The notes under the pieces were generated by a model. That model saw only the letters and a program-made list of their open reading frames with translations, did no database searches and was not told the origin of the DNA. Shown here piece after piece: positions 45,601 through 53,878 of a stretch of 64,000 nt of DNA (within the stretch, counting starts at the first letter, position 1; every line of letters begins with the position of its first letter). A program made the position numbers and the translations under genes. This DNA comes from Pseudomonas beijingensis (GTDB taxonomy: Bacteria > Pseudomonadota > Gammaproteobacteria > Pseudomonadales > Pseudomonadaceae), in NCBI RefSeq assembly GCF_030687295.1, contig NZ_CP117425.1, positions 4,344,001-4,408,000 on the forward strand. Reading direction: 5' to 3'.

Positions 45601-45692
45601 AACGCCAAGGTCCCCGCGACGGCAATCAGGAAAATCAGAAACACGGTAATGGAGCGCTCGCGCACGGCGAGTGCCGACAGGTTGAGGCTCAT
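42612..45692 (-). CDS. RND family efflux permease
   Basis: A 1026-residue inner-membrane proton antiporter of the HAE-RND type with two large periplasmic loops and about 12 helices. Blocks include FFQLGRAEDPPFTVKQLTV near the N-terminus, LILALGLLVDDAIIAIEMM with the proton-relay aspartates in TM4, and GLIALSGILMRNTLILIGQI in TM10. The RAEDPPFTVK start is typical of the TriC/MexK-like branch rather than MexB/MexF. The ATG overlaps the adaptor stop (ATGA). The pump belongs to the TetR-palindrome regulon. Confidence 0.93.
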   Translation of the reverse strand: MSLNLSALAVRERSITVFLIFLIAVAGTLAFFQLGRAEDPPFTVKQLTVITAWPGATAQEMQDQVAEPLEKRLQELKWYDRTETYTRPGLAFTMVSLVDRTPPSQVQEEFYQARKKLQDEALKLPAGVIGPMVNDEFSDVTFALFALKAKGEPQRLLVRDAEALRQRLLHVAGVKKVNIIGERAERIFISFSHDRLATLGVSPQDIFAALNSQNALTPAGSIETNGPQVFLRVDGAFDKLAKIRDTPLAIQGRTLKLSDVATVERGYEDPATFLVRNNGEEALLLGVVMREGWNGLDLGKALDAQTTKINEGMPLGMTLTKVTDQAVNIDSAVGEFMVKFFVALLVVMLVCFLSMGWRVGVVVAAAVPLTLAIVFVVMAATGKNFDRITLGSLILALGLLVDDAIIAIEMMVVKMEEGYDRIKASAYAWSHTAAPMLSGTLVTAIGFMPNGFAQSTAGEYTSNMFWIVGIALIASWVVAVAFTPYLGVKLLPDIKQVEGGHAAIYNTRHYNRFRQVLTRVIARKWWVAGTVVVTFVVAILGMGLVKKQFFPTSDRPEVLIEVQMPYGTSIEQTSAATAKVEAWLQKQDEAKIVTAYIGQGAPRFYLAMAPELPDPSFAKIVVLTDSQEARETLKFRLREAAAEGLAPEARIRVTQLVFGPYSPFPVAYRVMGPDPSKLREIAEQVQGIMQASPLMRTVNTDWGPLTPTLHFTLDQDRLQAVGLTSNAVAQQLQFLLAGVPITAVREDIRSVQVVGRAAGDIRLDPARIEGFTLVGAAGQRIPLSQVGEVDVRMEDPILRRRDRTPTMTVRGDIAEGLQPPDVSSAIIKSLQPVIDALPGGYRIEQAGAIEESGKAGKAIVPLVPIMVALTLLIIIVQVRSISAMIMVFLTAPLGLIGVVPTLLIFQQPFGINALVGLIALSGILMRNTLILIGQIHHNKQEGLEPFQAVIEATVQRARPVLLTALAAILAFIPLTHSVFWGTLAYTLIGGTFVGTIMTLVFLPAMYAIWFKIRPDRPTHIPAAPLA

Positions 45693-46798
45693 GGACGGCC
45701 CCCGGCAACCTTCACATCACCCGGTTGCGCCAGCCGCACTTCCTCACCTTCACGCAACAGATGGGCGCCGAGCCCGACAATACGCTCGCCAACATTGAGA
45801 GGGCCGGTGACTCGCGCGGCGTCGTCGCTCAGCCCCAGGACTTGCACAGGGCGCCAGGTGACTTTCGCCGGCTCGCCGTCAATGACCCATACACCCGTAC
45901 CATTGCCCGCGTCATAAATGGCGGCGATCGGCACTTGCAGCGTCTGCCGCTGCGCGGTGCCTTCGGCGATACGCAACGTGACGGTCGCTCCCAACGGTGC
46001 ATTGGCCAACGCGCCCTCGAGCACATAGCGCGCCTCGAAGGTGCGCGTCACGCGGTCGGCCGAATCCGACAGCAACCTCAGTTTCGCGGTCACAGCCCCC
46101 CCGGTGGCGCCATAAAGCGTCGCCTGGGCGGTGGAGCCTGCGGCGGGCCGAAGGGTTTCGGGCAATTGCACAATGGCTTCGCGCTGCCCCGCCCGCGCCA
46201 GTCGAACCACGGTTTGCCCGGGACTGACGACTTGCCCGGGCTCGGCCAGCGTGTCCATCACTACACCGTCGGCATCGGCGAGCAGCACGGCATAGCCGGA
46301 CGCGTTGCGGGCCACGTCAGCCTGCGCCTGCGCGGCGCTGAGTTGCGCCTTGGCGGTATCGGCGGCGGCTTTGATCTGGTCGTAGCCCGAGGCGGAAATG
46401 GCACCGGCAGCAACCAGGTCGCGATAACGCGCCTCGTCATCGGCGGTCTGTTTGGCTCGAGCTTTGGCGGCAGCGACAGCTTCTTGCTGCGCTCGTGCTT
46501 GCAACCCTAAATCGATGGGGTCGAGACGCATGAGCGGCTGACCACGCTTAACGGCCTGCCCGGTATCGACCAGACGCTCGAGCACTTTGCCCGACACCCG
46601 AAAGCCCAGGTCACTCTGGACACGCGCCGCCACGACGCCGGTAAAAGAACGCGAGGCGTCGGACGAACCCTGGACTTCAGCGACCCGCACCAAGGGGGCA
46701 AGCGTGCGCGGATCTTTAGCGGTGGAAGAATCACCACACGCCGTCAGGACGAGCGGCAACAAGCAAGCGGCAAAGGTGACAGGTCGGAGCCGGCGCAT
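45689..46798 (-). CDS. RND periplasmic adaptor lipoprotein (MFP)
   Basis: A 369-residue adaptor. The lipoprotein signal ends LVLTACGDSS, so it is anchored to the inner membrane by Cys. The body has the biotinyl-lipoyl halves (LGFRVSGKVLERLVDTGQAV and VMDTLAEPGQVVSPGQTVV) around a helical hairpin rich in Ala and Gln. The ATG at 46798 (MRRLRPVTFAA) follows AAGGGAACCT; the upstream extension runs through the operator and promoter and is rejected. It connects the permease with the divergently encoded outer membrane factor. Confidence 0.93.
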   Translation of the reverse strand: MRRLRPVTFAACLLPLVLTACGDSSTAKDPRTLAPLVRVAEVQGSSDASRSFTGVVAARVQSDLGFRVSGKVLERLVDTGQAVKRGQPLMRLDPIDLGLQARAQQEAVAAAKARAKQTADDEARYRDLVAAGAISASGYDQIKAAADTAKAQLSAAQAQADVARNASGYAVLLADADGVVMDTLAEPGQVVSPGQTVVRLARAGQREAIVQLPETLRPAAGSTAQATLYGATGGAVTAKLRLLSDSADRVTRTFEARYVLEGALANAPLGATVTLRIAEGTAQRQTLQVPIAAIYDAGNGTGVWVIDGEPAKVTWRPVQVLGLSDDAARVTGPLNVGERIVGLGAHLLREGEEVRLAQPGDVKVAGGRP

Positions 46799-46846
46799 AG
46801 GTTCCCTTTTTGGGCAGATGAGGACAGAAGCCGCATTCTCAGTCTC

Positions 46847-46870
46847 GTGACCATTACTGTCAATGGTCAC
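46847..46870 (-). promoter_or_regulatory. TetR operator 1 and promoter of the adaptor-permease-FabF operon
   Basis: A 24-bp palindrome with perfect nine-base arms GTGACCATT and AATGGTCAC. On the minus strand it contains TTGACA, and 17 bases later GAGAAT, a good sigma-70 promoter whose -35 box lies inside the operator. A bound repressor would exclude RNA polymerase. Confidence 0.8.
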
Positions 46871-46959
46871 AAAACAACTCATGCCTTACATCAAGACCAT
46901 CTGCCCCTATCTCTTAAACTCTCCTACAGCTTCACCTGGTGAACGACCATTGACAGATA

Positions 46960-46983
46960 GTGACTACAATATAATATGGTCAC
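46960..46983 (+). promoter_or_regulatory. TetR operator 2, before the outer membrane factor
   Basis: Same GTGAC-N14-GTCAC form, 28 bp before the outer membrane factor ATG. It encloses TATAAT (46970-46975), a likely -10 box. A TTGACA at 46950-46955 is only 14 bases away, so the -35 assignment is uncertain. Confidence 0.72.
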
Positions 46984-47011
46984 AAACCCCAACATGACTC
47001 CAGGAGTCCCA

Positions 47012-48472
47012 ATGTCGCCCCTACGCCCCGCTATCTGGTTGGTGAGCCTCAGCTTGATGGCAGGCTGTACGGTCGGTCCGGATTACCATCGTCCGGACAC
47101 CGCGCTCACCCATCGTTACCTGGGCCAGACGTCTGTCGAACAGAGGTCCGCCGCGACATCAGCCAACCTCGCCATGTGGTGGGAAGGGTTTGCCGATCCA
47201 GTGCTCAGCGAGCTGATTGCCAAGGCACTTGAGCAAAATCTGGACTTGGCGCAGGCATCGGCTCGCGTCACCCAGGCACGGGCTGGCCTGGGTGCCGCCA
47301 GTGCCGCGTTGTTGCCTTCCGCAAACATCAACGGCCAGGCTGCGCGTGCCTACCAGTCCGTGGAAACGCCCCTTGGCCAGGTGCTGGACTCGACGCCTGG
47401 ATATGATCGCTACGGTAGCGCCTACGAGCTCAATCTGGGCGCCAGTTGGGAGCTGGACCTCTTTGGCGGCATGCGCCGCGGACGCGAAGCGGCATTGGCT
47501 GAGTACCAGGCCAGCGAGGCCGGTGTCGCGGCCACACGCCTGGCCGTCGCCGCGCAGACCGCCGACCTCTACATCACTGCCCGTGGATTGCAGGCGCGGT
47601 TGGACATTGCCAACCGACAAGTCAGGACACGGCAGGATCTGTTGGAAAAAGTCCAGTTGCTCTACAGCAAGGGCCTCGCCGCCAACTATCAGGTTCATCA
47701 GGTCGAGGGCACCCTTTCGCAGGTCCAGGCGACGGTGCCCGTGCTGCAGACCGGCCTGGATGCGGCCATGAATGCCCTGGATGTCATGCTTGGCACGGCG
47801 CCCGGCACTCATCGCAGTCAACTGAAAAATGGGCACGGCGTTCCTCTGGCGCCCCAGATAACCGCCATGGGAACCCCCGCCGATCTGCTGCGCCGCCGAC
47901 CAGACCTGATCGTCGCCGAGCGCCGTCTCGTTGCCTCCAATGCGCGTATCGGCGAGGCCGTCGCCGAGTACTACCCGAAATTTTCCCTCAGCGCGTTGCT
48001 GGGCAGTGCCACGGCGGTTTCCGCCGGCAACCTTTTCACCGGTGATGCCAGCCAGGCAGCGGGCGCGCTGGGCTTGCGTTGGAGACTCTTCGACTTTGGC
48101 CGCATCAACGCGCAAATCGACCAGGCCAAGGGCAAGGAAGCCGAAGCGCTGGCGGCTTACCGCCAGTCCGTGCTGCGCGCCACCGAGGACGTCGAGAACG
48201 CGTTTTCCGCGCTGGTGAATCGAGAATCCCAGGCGAGCACCCTCACCCAGGGCGAAACGTCGTTGGCCCAAGCTCGCCAATCGTCATTCATTGGCTATCA
48301 GAAAGGCGCAGCCAGCCTGATCGATGTTTTGAATGCCGACGCGACCCTGTTGCAAGTCTCCGATGCCCGGGCGCAAGCACGCACGGAATCGGCACGGGCG
48401 GCAGTGGCGGCATTCAGGGCGCTGGGCGGTGGCTGGCAACCTTCCGAGCCCCAGTCGGTGGCGACTCGCTGA
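47012..48472 (+). CDS. NodT-family outer membrane efflux lipoprotein
   Basis: A 486-residue TolC-like outer membrane factor. The lipoprotein signal ends LMAGCTVGPDYHRPD. Two repeats of long helical and barrel segments follow, with LNLGASWELDLFGGMRRGRE, RRRPDLIVAERRLVASNARI and LRWRLFDFGRINAQID. The ATG at 47012 has AGGAGTCCCA upstream; the ATG at 46976 lies inside the operator and is rejected. It is divergent from, and shares an operator pair with, the adaptor-permease operon, so it is the outer component of that pump. Confidence 0.93.
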   Translation: MSPLRPAIWLVSLSLMAGCTVGPDYHRPDTALTHRYLGQTSVEQRSAATSANLAMWWEGFADPVLSELIAKALEQNLDLAQASARVTQARAGLGAASAALLPSANINGQAARAYQSVETPLGQVLDSTPGYDRYGSAYELNLGASWELDLFGGMRRGREAALAEYQASEAGVAATRLAVAAQTADLYITARGLQARLDIANRQVRTRQDLLEKVQLLYSKGLAANYQVHQVEGTLSQVQATVPVLQTGLDAAMNALDVMLGTAPGTHRSQLKNGHGVPLAPQITAMGTPADLLRRRPDLIVAERRLVASNARIGEAVAEYYPKFSLSALLGSATAVSAGNLFTGDASQAAGALGLRWRLFDFGRINAQIDQAKGKEAEALAAYRQSVLRATEDVENAFSALVNRESQASTLTQGETSLAQARQSSFIGYQKGAASLIDVLNADATLLQVSDARAQARTESARAAVAAFRALGGGWQPSEPQSVATR

Positions 48473-48531
48473 CTAGACCAAACACAACGTTGTTCCCCTC
48501 TCTTTCAGTTGACTAACCCGAGACCAACGAT

Positions 48532-49317
48532 ATGAAACCTAACGAACGCTCTTGGGTGCTCATCACCGGCGCCTCAAGCGGATTTGGCGAAGAGTTTGCG
48601 CGGCAATACGCAGCACAGGGAAAATCACTCGTCCTGGTGGCGCGCCGGTTGGATAGGCTCGAAGCATTGTCAGCGCAGTTGCGCGAACGTTTCCACGTTG
48701 ATGTGCTCGTCGAACAAGTAGACCTGTCCTCGATCCCCGCGATCATCGAACTGCATGCGCGACTGAAAGAGCGCAATATCGTGATCGATGTGCTCATCAA
48801 CAATGCAGGCCATGGCTTACAGGGGCCTTTCCTGGCTCAGTCCCTGGACCACTCGCTGGCGATGATCGCCGTGGACATTGCCAGCGTGACAGCCCTGACC
48901 CACCTCTTCGCAGCTGACATGCGAATTCGGCAACGTGGACACATCCTTATGGTCGCGAGCCTGCTGTCCTTTCAGGGCGTAAAGAACTTCGCCGTTTACT
49001 CTGCCGCAAAAGCCTACGTGCTGCGCTTCTCTGAAGCGCTTCATCGCGAACTCAAAAGCGATGGCATCGCCGTGACAGCTCTTTGCCCGGGCATGTCGGA
49101 CACCGGATTTGCAGAAAGCGCCAGACAAAAAATCACACCGGTTTTGAAAAGGGTGATGATGCAACCCCAGCCTGTTGTGCGCGCAGGCATCCGCGCGCTG
49201 CAAGCCGGACGCATAAGCGTCGTTCCGGGGCTTGGCAACAAGGCAATCACCGTCTTGACCTGGGCCACGCCGCGCTGGTTTCACCAGGGCCTGATGGCAC
49301 GCATCATGGGTGTCTGA
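48532..49317 (+). CDS. Short-chain dehydrogenase/reductase (SDR)
   Basis: A 261-residue classical SDR. The cofactor loop is TGASSGFG (residues 13-20), VLINNAGHG marks the central strand, and the catalytic set is Ser143, Tyr156 and Lys160 (YSAAKAYVLRF). The SSGFGEEFARQYAAQG form and the length resemble DltE-like SDRs acting on lipid or ketone substrates. It lies 59 bp after the outer membrane factor on the same strand, so it is probably in its operon and under the same TetR operator. Confidence 0.88.
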   Translation: MKPNERSWVLITGASSGFGEEFARQYAAQGKSLVLVARRLDRLEALSAQLRERFHVDVLVEQVDLSSIPAIIELHARLKERNIVIDVLINNAGHGLQGPFLAQSLDHSLAMIAVDIASVTALTHLFAADMRIRQRGHILMVASLLSFQGVKNFAVYSAAKAYVLRFSEALHRELKSDGIAVTALCPGMSDTGFAESARQKITPVLKRVMMQPQPVVRAGIRALQAGRISVVPGLGNKAITVLTWATPRWFHQGLMARIMGV

Positions 49318-49390
49318 GCGGGCGGAGAAACTGCTTTACCCTGGAAACGTCAGGGCCGCATTTCCGAGGGGGGCGCTGCTTTTTTTGGGG

Positions 49391-49442
49391 TTGGATTGGG
49401 TACATATCCGTTGCTGCGGTAACGGATATGTACCCAATCCAA
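49391..49442. repeat. Perfect 22-bp inverted repeat (dispersed element end)
   Basis: Arms TTGGATTGGGTACATATCCG plus TT, and the exact complement, enclose the loop GCTGCGGT. It lies between the convergent SDR and FadL-like genes, so it could also act as a terminator. A related sequence is part of the repeat at 41138-41275. Confidence 0.8.
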
Positions 49443-49515
49443 TTGGTCGAAACTAACGTTCCACATCCTTAAGTGACAGCATTACCCTTCTCCCGACCTT
49501 TAGAGCGACAATCGA

Positions 49516-50787
49516 TCAGAAGCGATAACTGACTGAAGTACCAAAACCGCTCGCGCTGTTCTTGTACTTAGCGCTGTAGGCACCTCTGGCCGGCGAGGTT
49601 TCGTTGACCCGTACGCTCTCTTCCCACAGATAAGAATAAGCAACATCGATCGTGACATCGTCCATTGGCGTCCAGCCGGCACCGAAGCTGACAATTTTTC
49701 GGTCGCCGGTAGGAATACGTGGCCCACGGTTGCTGTTGTTGGCGGGCGACTGGTCGACCGAGAAGCCTGCGCGCAGCACCCACTGATTATTCAACTGATA
49801 CGACGTACCAATCGCGTGAGCCCACGTATCGTGCCAGTTCTGCTCTTCGGTAATGGTGCCCAGCGAGCCGCTCAATAAAGGCGGCAAGCCGCTGTTCTCG
49901 ATGGTCAACTCCTTGAAGCGACTCCAGCGTGTCCAGGTACTGCCCGCATACAAGGTCCAATCATCGTCAAGCTGGTGAGTGACCGAGAGGTCCACGGACT
50001 CCGGGGTGTCCACATCCAGCGAAGCGTCATAGCTGCGACCGCTGAGCCCTATCACGCTGAAGATGCCATTGCTGACCTTGGTCTTGGCATCCAAGTGGTA
50101 ACTGACCTTGGAATGGTAGGTCAATCCCACACGGGTTCGATCCGTCGCCTGCACCAGGACACCGGCATTGAAACCGAGCGCGGTGTCGTCGCCGTTGCTT
50201 TTGAGTTTTCCGTCATTGCGGCCCGGGCTCAGTGGGTTGGGCACGGTGCCTGTTATCTCGCCACTGATACGGTTGATCGTCGGGCCGAACCCGATCGAAA
50301 TCCGGTCATTGAAGGCGTAACTGATAGTGGGCTGGAACGTGAGTGTCGTGACCTCGCTTTTGTTGCCGTAGTAGCGCCCGGCAAAGTCGCTGCCGTAATC
50401 GGTAATCAGACCGAACGGCACATAGAAACCCACGCCGAACGCCCAATGTTCATCGATGGGCTTGACGTAGTAACCCATGGGCACCGTAGTCGTGGGCACG
50501 ACGTCGCCGTCTTCCTGGCCGCCAAAGGTACTGCGGGTCTGGCTGATGTCATTCTTCGCGAAAAGCGTCGCTGCCCCCAGGCTGACCTGTTCTGATTTCA
50601 GGCGAGACATACCCGCGGGGTTACCGAAAACGGTACTTGCGTCCTCGGCCGACGATGAGCGACCGGCAAACCCGGACCCCATCCCGCTGACGCTCTGTTC
50701 ATTGAGGGCAAAACCGCTCGCGAACACATGAGAAGTGGCGAACGCAACGGCGAGGCCCACGGGGGCCTTTAGCATTATTTTTTTCAT
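49516..50787 (-). CDS. FadL/OmpP1-family outer membrane transporter
   Basis: A 423-residue barrel of the FadL family, which admits long-chain fatty acids and other hydrophobic compounds. The signal peptide ends SHVFASG. Then comes FALNEQSVSGMGSGFAGRSS and the conserved NPAGM of the hatch domain (FGNPAGMSRLKSEQ). It ends SGFGTSVSYRF with terminal phenylalanine. It starts 45 bp downstream of the thioesterase gene on the same strand and is probably cotranscribed from the TetR-controlled promoter. Confidence 0.92.
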   Translation of the reverse strand: MKKIMLKAPVGLAVAFATSHVFASGFALNEQSVSGMGSGFAGRSSSAEDASTVFGNPAGMSRLKSEQVSLGAATLFAKNDISQTRSTFGGQEDGDVVPTTTVPMGYYVKPIDEHWAFGVGFYVPFGLITDYGSDFAGRYYGNKSEVTTLTFQPTISYAFNDRISIGFGPTINRISGEITGTVPNPLSPGRNDGKLKSNGDDTALGFNAGVLVQATDRTRVGLTYHSKVSYHLDAKTKVSNGIFSVIGLSGRSYDASLDVDTPESVDLSVTHQLDDDWTLYAGSTWTRWSRFKELTIENSGLPPLLSGSLGTITEEQNWHDTWAHAIGTSYQLNNQWVLRAGFSVDQSPANNSNRGPRIPTGDRKIVSFGAGWTPMDDVTIDVAYSYLWEESVRVNETSPARGAYSAKYKNSASGFGTSVSYRF

Positions 50788-50832
50788 TATTTGGGACTCT
50801 GGGAACGGCTGTCTGGATAAGGCTTGTTTGTG

Positions 50833-51612
50833 CTAGGTAAAAATGGCCACCGTCTGACGCGCCCAAAGCACGCGGCGGCCGCTTTCGTCCCATATTTCCA
50901 TGTCCTGTAGCGAGTACCCTTCCAGCGCCTGCTGACTGAAAGAGCTGACAAGAAACCATTCACCGGCAACGGCTGGCTGCGGCAGGTCAATCATCCAGGA
51001 CGCGGAGCTGATGGCAGCGGGTTCGGTAAAGCAGGTCATCGCGGCCGGCGGCAAACTGTCAGCCAGCGCGATCAAGGCAACTGCCGGGTCTACGCCCTGG
51101 GCATCCAGATGACGTACCCACATCAATAGTTCAGGACTGTCAGCACCGGACACCGGCAGCGAACCGCCTGCAGGACGCATCTCGAAGTTATAGGCGCAAG
51201 CCGGAGCAATCTTGCTGTCCAGCGCCAGGGTGGCGTAGCGGGACGGTCCCTCCACAAACGGCCGGCCCCAGGCGTCATGAGTAATCCTGCTCGCCCGTGG
51301 CTGGGCGAACAGCAGAACCGAGCGCAAGGCAAGATCATCGCCTGACAGGCAGTCGACGGATACCGAAGTGACTGAGCGTCCTTGGCGCAACACGCTTACT
51401 GCGAAAGTCTGGGCCTGCGTCACCGGCGCGATGAACGACACCTGCGCGGACTTGAACGGAGGGAAATCCGCCGGACGTTCCCGCAAGACCGCCTGCAGCG
51501 ACAGAGCCGCTGACAAGCCACCAAACATGGTACGACCCTGCTGCCAGTTGGGCGGAGCCACAAAGGCTGCGTCCGGATCGAATTGCTGCAGCAATTTGGC
51601 AAAGCTCGTCAT
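50833..51612 (-). CDS. Acyl-CoA thioesterase family protein (double hotdog)
   Basis: A 259-residue protein with two hotdog domains like TesB-type or 4HBT_3 thioesterases. Signatures are FGGLSAALSLQAVLRERP, AQVSFIAPVTQAQTFAVSV, then PLP-like SPELLMWVRHLD, and the second-domain LIALADSLPPAAMTCF. The start is set at 51612 (MTSFAKLLQQFD). The ATG at 51645 lies within the predicted -10 region, so it would precede the transcript start. It hydrolyses acyl thioesters, matching the FabF-like, FadL and SDR genes of the same regulon. Confidence 0.85.
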   Translation of the reverse strand: MTSFAKLLQQFDPDAAFVAPPNWQQGRTMFGGLSAALSLQAVLRERPADFPPFKSAQVSFIAPVTQAQTFAVSVLRQGRSVTSVSVDCLSGDDLALRSVLLFAQPRASRITHDAWGRPFVEGPSRYATLALDSKIAPACAYNFEMRPAGGSLPVSGADSPELLMWVRHLDAQGVDPAVALIALADSLPPAAMTCFTEPAAISSASWMIDLPQPAVAGEWFLVSSFSQQALEGYSLQDMEIWDESGRRVLWARQTVAIFT

Positions 51613-51655
51613 ACCGACGCCCCAGGCTAAGAGCAGATGCGCCATGCTTATTCAT

Positions 51656-51679
51656 GTGACCATTTATGTCAACAGTCAC
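51656..51679 (-). promoter_or_regulatory. TetR operator 3 and promoter of the thioesterase-FadL unit
   Basis: Same GTGAC-N14-GTCAC palindrome. On the minus strand TTGACA sits at 51672-51667, and 17 bases later AAGCAT is the best -10. Transcription would start near 51637, which supports translation from the ATG at 51612. Confidence 0.75.
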
Positions 51680-51742
51680 AATCCAGATAAATAAAAGCGG
51701 CCATCAGGCCGCAAGAATAGAAATGTGAGTCGGTGAGCAAGC

Positions 51743-52363
51743 TTAAGGCATGAGGCTACGCAAGATGAGATTGCAGGTGAGCGTGGGAGCCTCCTCGACG
51801 TAATCGAGGTTGTACTGCAACAACAGGGGATTGACGAACGGCCGCAGCGCCAGATGGATCGCGTCGACGGTTTCGTCCAATGGTGTCTTGCGTTCGAACT
51901 CCCCAAGTTCCCGCCCTTCACGCACGATCTGCAGTACGAAGCTCTTGATCCGCTCGTTATAGACCTGCGAACTGGGCCAACGCTCCGACGCGGAAAATGC
52001 CGCAATGTCATAGAGCTTGCGGTCATTGAAAAACAGGTTCACGCCCGTGGTGATCAGGGCCTTGACCAGACGGCGAAAGCGCTCCGTCGCTGAAAGGCCG
52101 TCTTCGCTGATGGCCTGTTCCACCGCCGCGACGATTTCGGCCAGGCACTGACTGCAGATGGCCTCGCCGATCGCCTGCTTGGAGTCGAAGAACTTGTAGA
52201 TGTAGGCCTTGGAAAACCCGATGGCCTTAGCCAGGTCGGAGACCGTGGTCTTGCCATAACCGTATTGACTGAAATGCTCGTTGGCCGCCGCGACAATCTG
52301 GTTGCGAATGTCATGATCGGCTGGGCCGCGGGTACTGGGCGAAGGTAAGGATGGCTGGTTCAT
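51743..52363 (-). CDS. TetR-family repressor
   Basis: A 206-residue regulator with the N-terminal helix-turn-helix TTVSDLAKAIGFSKAYIYKF (about residues 38-57) and a helical ligand domain with several aromatic and hydrophobic residues (LALRPFVNPLLLQYNLDYVE). Its own promoter carries the same 24-bp palindrome as the pump, outer membrane factor and thioesterase promoters, so it most likely represses all four. The ligand is probably an acyl or hydrophobic compound, judged only from the target genes. Confidence 0.93.
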   Translation of the reverse strand: MNQPSLPSPSTRGPADHDIRNQIVAAANEHFSQYGYGKTTVSDLAKAIGFSKAYIYKFFDSKQAIGEAICSQCLAEIVAAVEQAISEDGLSATERFRRLVKALITTGVNLFFNDRKLYDIAAFSASERWPSSQVYNERIKSFVLQIVREGRELGEFERKTPLDETVDAIHLALRPFVNPLLLQYNLDYVEEAPTLTCNLILRSLMP

Positions 52364-52401
52364 GGAGGCAGCTTACGCATCCTGAGGATAGTTGACAACT
52401 T

Positions 52402-52425
52402 GTGACCGCTCTGCAATAGCGTCAC
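52402..52425 (-). promoter_or_regulatory. TetR operator 4, tetR autoregulation
   Basis: The palindrome has arms GTGACCGCT and AGCGTCAC, 38 bp before the tetR ATG. On the minus strand TTGCAG lies at the same offset in the palindrome as TTGACA in operators 1 and 3. AACTAT follows 17 bases later. Confidence 0.7.
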
Positions 52426-52463
52426 AACCTGAGCGCTACCAAGCCACCGGTATACCCTTCCTT

Positions 52464-52889
52464 TTATTTAGCGAAGAGCTGGCTCATATCCTTGAACGCC
52501 TTGAATTCGAGGGCATTACCGCAGGGATCGAACAGAAACATCGTGGCCTGCTCCCCCACCTGCCCTTTGAAACGTATGTACGGCTCGATGACGAACTCGG
52601 TACCAAAGGATTTCAGCCGTTCGGCCAGCGCCTCCCATTCCTGCCAGCCCAAAATGATGCCGAAGTGAGGAACAGGCACGTCGTGCCCATCTACCGGGTT
52701 GCTGTGCACGCTCTCTTGGGCAGCGGTCTTTGGCTGTTCATGGATGACCAACTGATGACCATAGAAGTTGAAGTCGACCCACTGGGCACTGGAGCGGCCC
52801 TCCTGCAATCCAAAGACTTCGCCGTAAAAGGCCCGGGCGCCTGGAAGGTCGTAAACAGGGATTGCAAGGTGGAAGGGAGAAAGGCTCAT
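52464..52889 (-). CDS. VOC family protein (glyoxalase/bleomycin-resistance fold)
   Basis: A 141-residue vicinal-oxygen-chelate protein. Metal ligands are probably His8 in [14 protein letters not shown], a His in the second module ([12 protein letters not shown]) and Glu in [15 protein letters not shown]. Such proteins catalyse dioxygenase or isomerase steps, or bind antibiotics. The ATG at 52889 has CAGGAGCC; an upstream frame extension has no site. It is divergent from a LysR gene, its likely regulator. Confidence 0.88.
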   Translation of the reverse strand: MSLSPFHLAIPVYDLPGARAFYGEVFGLQEGRSSAQWVDFNFYGHQLVIHEQPKTAAQESVHSNPVDGHDVPVPHFGIILGWQEWEALAERLKSFGTEFVIEPYIRFKGQVGEQATMFLFDPCGNALEFKAFKDMSQLFAK

Positions 52890-52990
52890 CACGGCTCCTG
52901 TTGCTTTTGTAAGGACCGGGTCATCGTAAGGCCGGGCTCGCAGCAATAAAATCAATATATATTTCTCATGAGCACAATTAATATTTGTGA

Positions 52991-53878
52991 ATGATCAAAG
53001 AACTCAAGACCCTTATCGTCGTGGCCCGGGAAGGTACTTTCGCTGCCGCCGGGCATAAAATCGGCCTCACCCAGGCAGCTGTCAGCGCGCAGATCCAGCG
53101 CCTGGAGGCCGAACTTGGCTTCGAGATCTTCGACCGCAAAGGACGCTCGGCCCACCTCAACCGAATGGGTCACCAAATACTCTTGCAGGCGCAAGAGTTG
53201 CTACGCCTCTACGACAATCTTGGCGCAAGCCCAGCCGGACTTGCCCCCAACGTTCTGGTGAACATTGGCGCCATCGCTTCGGTGCAACGCTCTTACCTGC
53301 CTGACACCCTCGCCCGGTTTCACCAACAGTGTCCGCAGTGCCGCACGCGGGTGCTGCCTGGCGTGTCGATGGAGTTGATCAACCTGGTGGATGCCGGTGA
53401 AATCGACATGGCCGCCATCATCCGCCCGCCTTTCTCGCTGCAAAACGATTTGTGCTGGATGACCCTGGCACTCGAGCCGTATCGACTGATCGTGCCGAGC
53501 GCGCTACCGGGCGAAGACTGGGCCGAACTGCTTGGTAGCCAACCCTTCATTCGTTATGACCGCGCCTCGTTCGGTGGTCGGCAGGTGGATCGCTTCCTGC
53601 GCAAGATGCACTTTGCCTTGCATGAAGTCAGCGAGCTGGATGAATTGGAGGCCATCATCAAGCTGGTTGAAAACGGCGTGGGTGTGGCCCTGGTGCCGCA
53701 AACCGCAACCCATCACCAATGGCCGACGGGGGTTCGCGCGCTCGACCTCGCGGAGCATACCTTCCACCGTGAGGTCGGCCTCGTCCATCGGACTCGACAG
53801 AGCGTTGCCGAACCGGCGGGGATCCTGGTGCAGCTGATTGCGGAGCACGCTCGGGTCAACGGTGGGCCAACCCCATAG
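52991..53878 (+). CDS. LysR-family transcriptional regulator
   Basis: A 295-residue regulator. The helix-turn-helix is [20 protein letters not shown], followed by [19 protein letters not shown]. The effector domain starts around [20 protein letters not shown]. It is divergent from the VOC-family gene with a 101-bp AT-rich gap, so it probably regulates that gene and itself. Confidence 0.92.
   Translation: MIKELKTLIVVAREGTFAAAGHKIGLTQAAVSAQIQRLEAELGFEIFDRKGRSAHLNRMGHQILLQAQELLRLYDNLGASPAGLAPNVLVNIGAIASVQRSYLPDTLARFHQQCPQCRTRVLPGVSMELINLVDAGEIDMAAIIRPPFSLQNDLCWMTLALEPYRLIVPSALPGEDWAELLGSQPFIRYDRASFGGRQVDRFLRKMHFALHEVSELDELEAIIKLVENGVGVALVPQTATHHQWPTGVRALDLAEHTFHREVGLVHRTRQSVAEPAGILVQLIAEHARVNGGPTP

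Noticed and set aside
46950..46975. TTGACA / TATAAT as one promoter for the outer membrane factor
   Set aside because: The spacer is only 14 bases; the TATAAT alone is plausible, but the pair is not a normal sigma-70 promoter.
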